The notes beneath the pieces are model-generated. The model was not told the DNA's origin, ran no database searches, and saw nothing but the letters and a program-made list of their open reading frames with translations. A stretch of DNA of 64,000 nucleotides, taken from positions 1-64,000 of the forward strand of contig JBLRWS010000005.1 of assembly GCA_047921075.1 (NCBI GenBank). Direction: 5' to 3'. This stretch comes from JBLRWS01 sp047921075. Its GTDB lineage: Bacteria; Bacteroidota; Rhodothermia; Balneolales; Balneolaceae. Position numbers and translations under genes: made by a program. Shown piece after piece: positions 60,256 through 64,000 of the stretch. Position 1 is the stretch's first letter. The number at the start of each line of letters is the position of its first letter.

Positions 60256-60702
60256 ATGGCAAAACAAAAACTAATCACACTCTCGCTGTGTGTGGCTTTG
60301 TTGTTTGGCGCTTCTGCATGTGCATCACTGGAGATCCAGAATGTTGATTACGCTCAGCCCGTTGAGAGCGTGTTAACTGTGGATCAGAACAATGAAGTAC
60401 ACGATCAGCGTTATGCAATCAAATTCAGCATCACACCGGTTCTCGAAGAAGAAGAGGTAGCATCGGTTGATGCTATTCGTTTGATTCGAAACAACGCTGG
60501 CTACTACTTTCTTACAGCGAGCGGATTTGGCAATGTGTATGTATTTGAACCAAATGAAGGCTCACTAAAACTTGAAACAACTATTGAAATTCCCGGCGAA
60601 GCCCTCGGCCAACCTGCTTTTAACCAAAGAGGCGGCCATATTGAGCTCGTAGATTTGGCCACCGGCCGCAGTTTCAATCTTGACCAAAATGGGAGGAGAT
60701 AA
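60256..60702 (+). CDS. Lipoprotein of unknown function
   Basis: A 148-residue protein with a signal peptide and lipobox ASAC (LLFGASACASLE), so it is probably lipid-anchored. The mature part is predicted to be all beta, with VDAIRLIRNNAGYYFLTASG and ETTIEIPGEALGQP. I do not recognise a family. It precedes the coiled-coil membrane protein by six bases, and the pair is probably cotranscribed and functionally linked. Confidence 0.7.
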   Translation: MAKQKLITLSLCVALLFGASACASLEIQNVDYAQPVESVLTVDQNNEVHDQRYAIKFSITPVLEEEEVASVDAIRLIRNNAGYYFLTASGFGNVYVFEPNEGSLKLETTIEIPGEALGQPAFNQRGGHIELVDLATGRSFNLDQNGRR

Positions 60703-60708
60703 GAAACG

Positions 60709-61929
60709 ATGAAAGCACTTATGAAATCTACATTCTCAACATTTGTACTTTTTCTGTTTGTGGCCAGTTCAATCGCCACAGCACAGCAATCGGATTACGA
60801 AACCGTACAAGATTTTCGGGCTCAATACAGCCAACTGGCTGATCGTATTGACAGCGCAACATCCACCGACGATCTCTCCGGAATCGTGTCAGACATTGAC
60901 GCTCTTGAAGCCAATTTTTCCGGCTCTTCATCGCTGATCAACAGTGCACTCTATCCGGAAACGTTCAATGAGCGTATTCGTGATCTTCGTACACGTTTTG
61001 GTATTACGGAAACGAACATTAATGTCGTCGATCAACTGAACGAGCAAATTGCTCAGCTTCAGTCTGAATTGGATGAGCTGCGCTCACAACTCGCTCAGAT
61101 GGATGAAGACTCTCAGGCTCTGAGAGAGCGTATCGAGCGGGCATCTGCAAACGAGCGCCGTCTTTCTGCACTGGTACGGCAGTATCGCCAAAACCTCGAC
61201 AACCGCGATACATTTGTCAGCGACCTGCTGGAAGATCTCCTGGAGCAGTATGAGGCGATGGATCCTCAAACACGTCAGGAAATTGCCACTGCTGCAGAAA
61301 GTATGGAAGACAATCCGCTTGAGTTGCTTAAAACCATTCTGGCAGAATATATCAACGCTGCTGACCGCGATGCCGGTTTGCAGGCGCACGATTATCTGAA
61401 AATGCGCGCCCAGCATGCATTCTTTGCCAACGTCTGGGGCAACATTGGCCAGAATTTGGCCGAAACCTACGATTCAGAGAATCCGGTTCAGGCACGCCAG
61501 GAAGTAACCGACCTGTTAGCCGCATGGCAAGCCAGTGTCGATAACAAACTCTGGGGTTCGCTCAGCACCTCCTTCAATCAAAACGGCATTCAGCTTGAGG
61601 CGTTTGCATCTCCACAGGCCTTTAATACGGCGTTAAATAATTTTGTGGACAGTGCCTCTGAAATAGCTATGCAACAGAATGAAGAAGCTGACCTGGAGCT
61701 TTACAACGCATTTAGCAGTTTCTGGAACAACACCGTTAAAGCACAATGGGGTGATGTAATCACCGATGGAAATGTACTGTCTAACTCTGACATTGCTGCC
61801 ATTGATGTAAAACTAAGCAGTTGGGGGCAAAGTGCAGCTCCGACATCCAACCTGATGTTCATCTTGCTGCTTGTAAGCATCGCGGTTATTATCGGATTGA
61901 TCGTTCTACTGTTAACCAAGAAAAGCTAA
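60709..61929 (+). CDS. Exported coiled-coil protein with C-terminal membrane anchor
   Basis: A 406-residue protein. A signal peptide (TFVLFLFVASSIATAQ) is followed by a helical region, a coiled coil of about residues 105-155 (LNEQIAQLQSELDELRSQL), a further helical domain, and a C-terminal transmembrane helix of residues 384-403 (LMFILLLVSIAVIIGLIVLLL). The bulk is thus periplasmic, tethered at its C-terminus. No enzymatic motif is seen. It follows a lipoprotein gene by six bases and is ended by a strong terminator. Confidence 0.75.
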   Translation: MKALMKSTFSTFVLFLFVASSIATAQQSDYETVQDFRAQYSQLADRIDSATSTDDLSGIVSDIDALEANFSGSSSLINSALYPETFNERIRDLRTRFGITETNINVVDQLNEQIAQLQSELDELRSQLAQMDEDSQALRERIERASANERRLSALVRQYRQNLDNRDTFVSDLLEDLLEQYEAMDPQTRQEIATAAESMEDNPLELLKTILAEYINAADRDAGLQAHDYLKMRAQHAFFANVWGNIGQNLAETYDSENPVQARQEVTDLLAAWQASVDNKLWGSLSTSFNQNGIQLEAFASPQAFNTALNNFVDSASEIAMQQNEEADLELYNAFSSFWNNTVKAQWGDVITDGNVLSNSDIAAIDVKLSSWGQSAAPTSNLMFILLLVSIAVIIGLIVLLLTKKS

Positions 61930-61956
61930 GTTTCGTAGTACATACTCTTTTCTACA

Positions 61957-61989
61957 AACCCTGCTTCGTTTTCGGAGCAGGGTTTTTTT
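61957..61989 (+). terminator. Rho-independent terminator of the lipoprotein/coiled-coil pair
   Basis: AACCCTGCT pairs with AGCAGGGTT around a ten-base loop, followed by seven T. It lies 27 bases after the coiled-coil gene stop. Confidence 0.88.
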
Positions 61990-62091
61990 ATGCCAATCGG
62001 TTTCTGTACGCTTCATGCGTTGTACATGTTTTGGGCGATCCGTAAAGGTGAGTTGGATCGGGAATAAGAGGGATGACGATCAGATCCGAGA

Positions 62092-64000
62092 TCAGGGAAG
62101 GGAAGAGGTGCGCCGCAAAATCCACTCTGCGGTGAGCAATCCCACCACAATGAGAAACCAAAACGGAATATCGTACAAAAAACGGGTTTCAGATCGAACG
62201 TCAACAATGGGTTGATGGAGTCCGGCATTTCGCAAAGAGGTAAATAGCTCTTCAAAATCGGCATTTTCGATAAAGTTCCCGCCCGATCGCTCTGCAATTT
62301 GACGCAGCACACGGTCGTCTCTGCGGGTATCGGCAAACTCACGGGTTGCCTGACTCACTTCAAACCGGCTGTCAGCACGTCCCAGCGTGCGATCTCCCTT
62401 TTGCGCAATGGCGTCAATCGTATAAACTCCCTCCGGAAAGGACCCAAGTTGGACATCATATCGTCCGTTTCCTGTATGGCGAAGCCGATAGGTTTGCTCT
62501 TCGCCGGTAGAGGAAGAGAGCACGGATATTTCAACAATGGCATCGGTTTCGGGCTCGCCTCGCTCGTTTATCAGCGTACCCTGAATGCGTACGATCTCGC
62601 TCTCGGCAAAACGGTCTTTTACAGGTTCGATCGAGAGATTTCGGTTTTGAGGAGAGGTTGAGACCCATGAAAACAGATTGCCAAAGAACTGCTGATACCA
62701 GTTACGAACATCTTCATTCGCAGATCGAGCCCAGGTATTCCATCCAAATCCGTGAACGTACACGGTTCTTGTATCAAGGGATTCTTCCACCGCCAGCAGC
62801 GGAATACCGGTTTCCGAGCGCTGAAATTCTGCACTAAATAGAACAGTAGCCAGGGAAGAGAGGCTGTAATTTCCCCGAAAGGCGCGCACCGTCGGATAGG
62901 TTCGAAAGGCAGCCTGAGGAAGTTCCAGAATTGGATGTGTATAGAGCTCCTGCGATAAGGAAAGGTGTACATTTAACATGCCGCCAACGGTTCGTGGGTT
63001 GATGGGCACCCACTCCGGCCGCTCAGAGGTGCGAGCTGCATCTAAGGATGATGGCAGCAAAAACAGGACTTTTGAGCTGTTTTGATCCTCGATCCAGCTG
63101 CTAACACGGCTGTGTTCCGGTGGAAGGCCGTGGAGAATGAGCAAATCCGGTTGCTCATCACTTGCCATCGGATCGTCTCCGTGGTACCGGTCGGGGCCAA
63201 ACTCATCATACTGAAAGAGCTCTGTTTGCTGATCGGCGGCCACAAAACGCCGAATGGCTCCGATATCGGGGTGCACCTCAAACGCCAGCGACCAAACAAT
63301 CCGTTTATCATCCAGTACGTCTACCGTAAAGCGCTCGGTGTTGTTCTGTTCGTTGAACTCATCGGGCAGCGCAGGGATGTGCACCTCAAACTCACGAAGG
63401 CCCTCTTCGGTGTGTTCGATTTCAAAAATTACTTCATGGTTGCTGGACTCTTCCGCAAAACGAACCGAACGGCTTTCCAGCACCGTGCCGTTTTCGAGGA
63501 GCTGTATGTCGGCACGGGCATCGAGGTAACCGTCCTGCTGTACTTCAACGGCAATCCGATCGCGGGTTTGAACATAGGAGATGTTGTTGTAGGTGAGCGA
63601 TGCGATGCGAACATCCCTGACCGCTGATGTATCACCCAGCGGAACAGTGAAAATAGGAAAGGGAGCGTTTTGAGCACTAAAAACCGGATCGCGGCCTTGT
63701 GTGGCGATACCATCACTCCATAGCAGGGAAGCGACCGTTTGTCCGCGTTGCTGCGACATATGACGAATTACCTGCTCCAGGTTGGTAACCGGCTCTACGG
63801 CTTGGGGCTGTTCACCGGGCTCTGTACTGCCGCCAAAAAGAAACCACTCCAAATCGTACTCATCGGATAATTGCTCCCGGAATGCGTCGATTCTTTGTTG
63901 ATAGGTATCGAGTCCTTCATAATCGCCACGCTCTATCGAAACGCTCTGGCTGTTGTCCAGATAGACGGCCAAACGGGGGCGCTGCTCCTCCGTCTCTTCC
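62092..64000 (-). CDS. vWA-domain membrane protein, BatA/GATase-like (partial, 5' end missing)
   Basis: At least 636 residues; the frame runs off the right edge, so the N-terminus is missing. The visible part begins with the MIDAS strand of a von Willebrand A domain (LAVYLDNSQSV, DxSxS type). A beta-sandwich region of about 200 residues and a glutamine-amidotransferase-like part (PDLLILHGLPPEHSR) follow, then a domain with GTLINERGEPETDAIVEISV that resembles bacterial Ig/carboxypeptidase-regulatory folds. It ends with a transmembrane helix (FWFLIVVGLLTAEWIL). This layout matches the large vWA membrane proteins near Bat or MoxR operons in Bacteroidota. Function is unknown. Confidence 0.75.
   Translation of the reverse strand, partial: EETEEQRPRLAVYLDNSQSVSIERGDYEGLDTYQQRIDAFREQLSDEYDLEWFLFGGSTEPGEQPQAVEPVTNLEQVIRHMSQQRGQTVASLLWSDGIATQGRDPVFSAQNAPFPIFTVPLGDTSAVRDVRIASLTYNNISYVQTRDRIAVEVQQDGYLDARADIQLLENGTVLESRSVRFAEESSNHEVIFEIEHTEEGLREFEVHIPALPDEFNEQNNTERFTVDVLDDKRIVWSLAFEVHPDIGAIRRFVAADQQTELFQYDEFGPDRYHGDDPMASDEQPDLLILHGLPPEHSRVSSWIEDQNSSKVLFLLPSSLDAARTSERPEWVPINPRTVGGMLNVHLSLSQELYTHPILELPQAAFRTYPTVRAFRGNYSLSSLATVLFSAEFQRSETGIPLLAVEESLDTRTVYVHGFGWNTWARSANEDVRNWYQQFFGNLFSWVSTSPQNRNLSIEPVKDRFAESEIVRIQGTLINERGEPETDAIVEISVLSSSTGEEQTYRLRHTGNGRYDVQLGSFPEGVYTIDAIAQKGDRTLGRADSRFEVSQATREFADTRRDDRVLRQIAERSGGNFIENADFEELFTSLRNAGLHQPIVDVRSETRFLYDIPFWFLIVVGLLTAEWILRRTSSLP

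Overview
The window looks like a chromosomal segment of a marine or halophilic bacterium of the Balneolota/Rhodothermota group, in the wider Bacteroidota-like assemblage. The support is a secreted protein with a C-terminal type IX secretion sorting domain (starting NYPNPFNP), a sodium-pump (NDQ) rhodopsin very like KR2, the bacillithiol gene bshB1, a class II NrdJ reductase, and a Bacteroidota-style promoter (TTTG-N18-TATCTTTG) in front of a tRNA-Leu. The assignment is inferred from gene content; no rRNA or marker phylogeny could be run. Most of the window is ordinary housekeeping DNA. There are no insertion sequences, prophages or CRISPR arrays. A 100-base run of N marks an assembly gap inside a tandem repeat.

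Layout. 0-9.2 kb: an iron-type ABC permease translationally coupled to a PYROXD2-like oxidoreductase, a methyltransferase, adenine deaminase, a DUF3820 protein with an AI-2E-family transporter, a CHRD protein and a GNAT-nitrilase fusion. 9.4-14.5 kb: a PQQ-type sugar dehydrogenase, a MacAB-like efflux operon and an unknown protein. 14.6-15.8 kb: tRNA-Leu(CAA) followed by ~143-bp tandem repeats that each carry a copy of the tRNA 3' end, resembling the rtT repeats of the E. coli tyrT locus. 15.8-23.6 kb: sucD, sodium-pump rhodopsin, dnaG, an inositol monophosphatase, a membrane protein, an AhpD-like protein, an AraC regulator and bshB1. 23.7-27.4 kb: two MacB-like permeases without an ATPase, then citrate synthase. 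27.6-32.2 kb: a leftward maf-TPR-secreted protein-mazG group. 32.3-39.4 kb: DUF3098, DUF92 and dicarboxylate symporter genes, a TPR protein, a type IX cargo protein, an aldo/keto reductase and a 47-residue membrane protein. 39.4-42.4 kb: a thioesterase, then a periplasmic copper/thiol island (CusF-like, TlpA-like and two paralogous three-cysteine proteins). 42.4-46.4 kb: a cluster of DnaA boxes and an NrdR-like box ahead of nrdJ.

47.6-55.8 kb is a type IV pilus / type II secretion-like assembly operon: PilB-like ATPase, cyclic-nucleotide-binding protein, PilT-like ATPase with a changed Asp box, a PilM-PilN fusion, a PilO-PilP fusion, and a secretin ending in a SPOR domain. Pilin, PilC and prepilin peptidase genes are not in the window. 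The rest holds an alpha/beta hydrolase, a PlsC acyltransferase, a hydrolase-DedA fusion lacking its nucleophile, tadA, apt, a lipoprotein/coiled-coil pair and the truncated end of a BatA-like vWA protein.

The best candidates for something under-described are the tRNA-Leu repeat array, the fused pilus machine with its SPOR secretin, the paired CxxxC proteins, and the DnaA-box cluster upstream of nrdJ.
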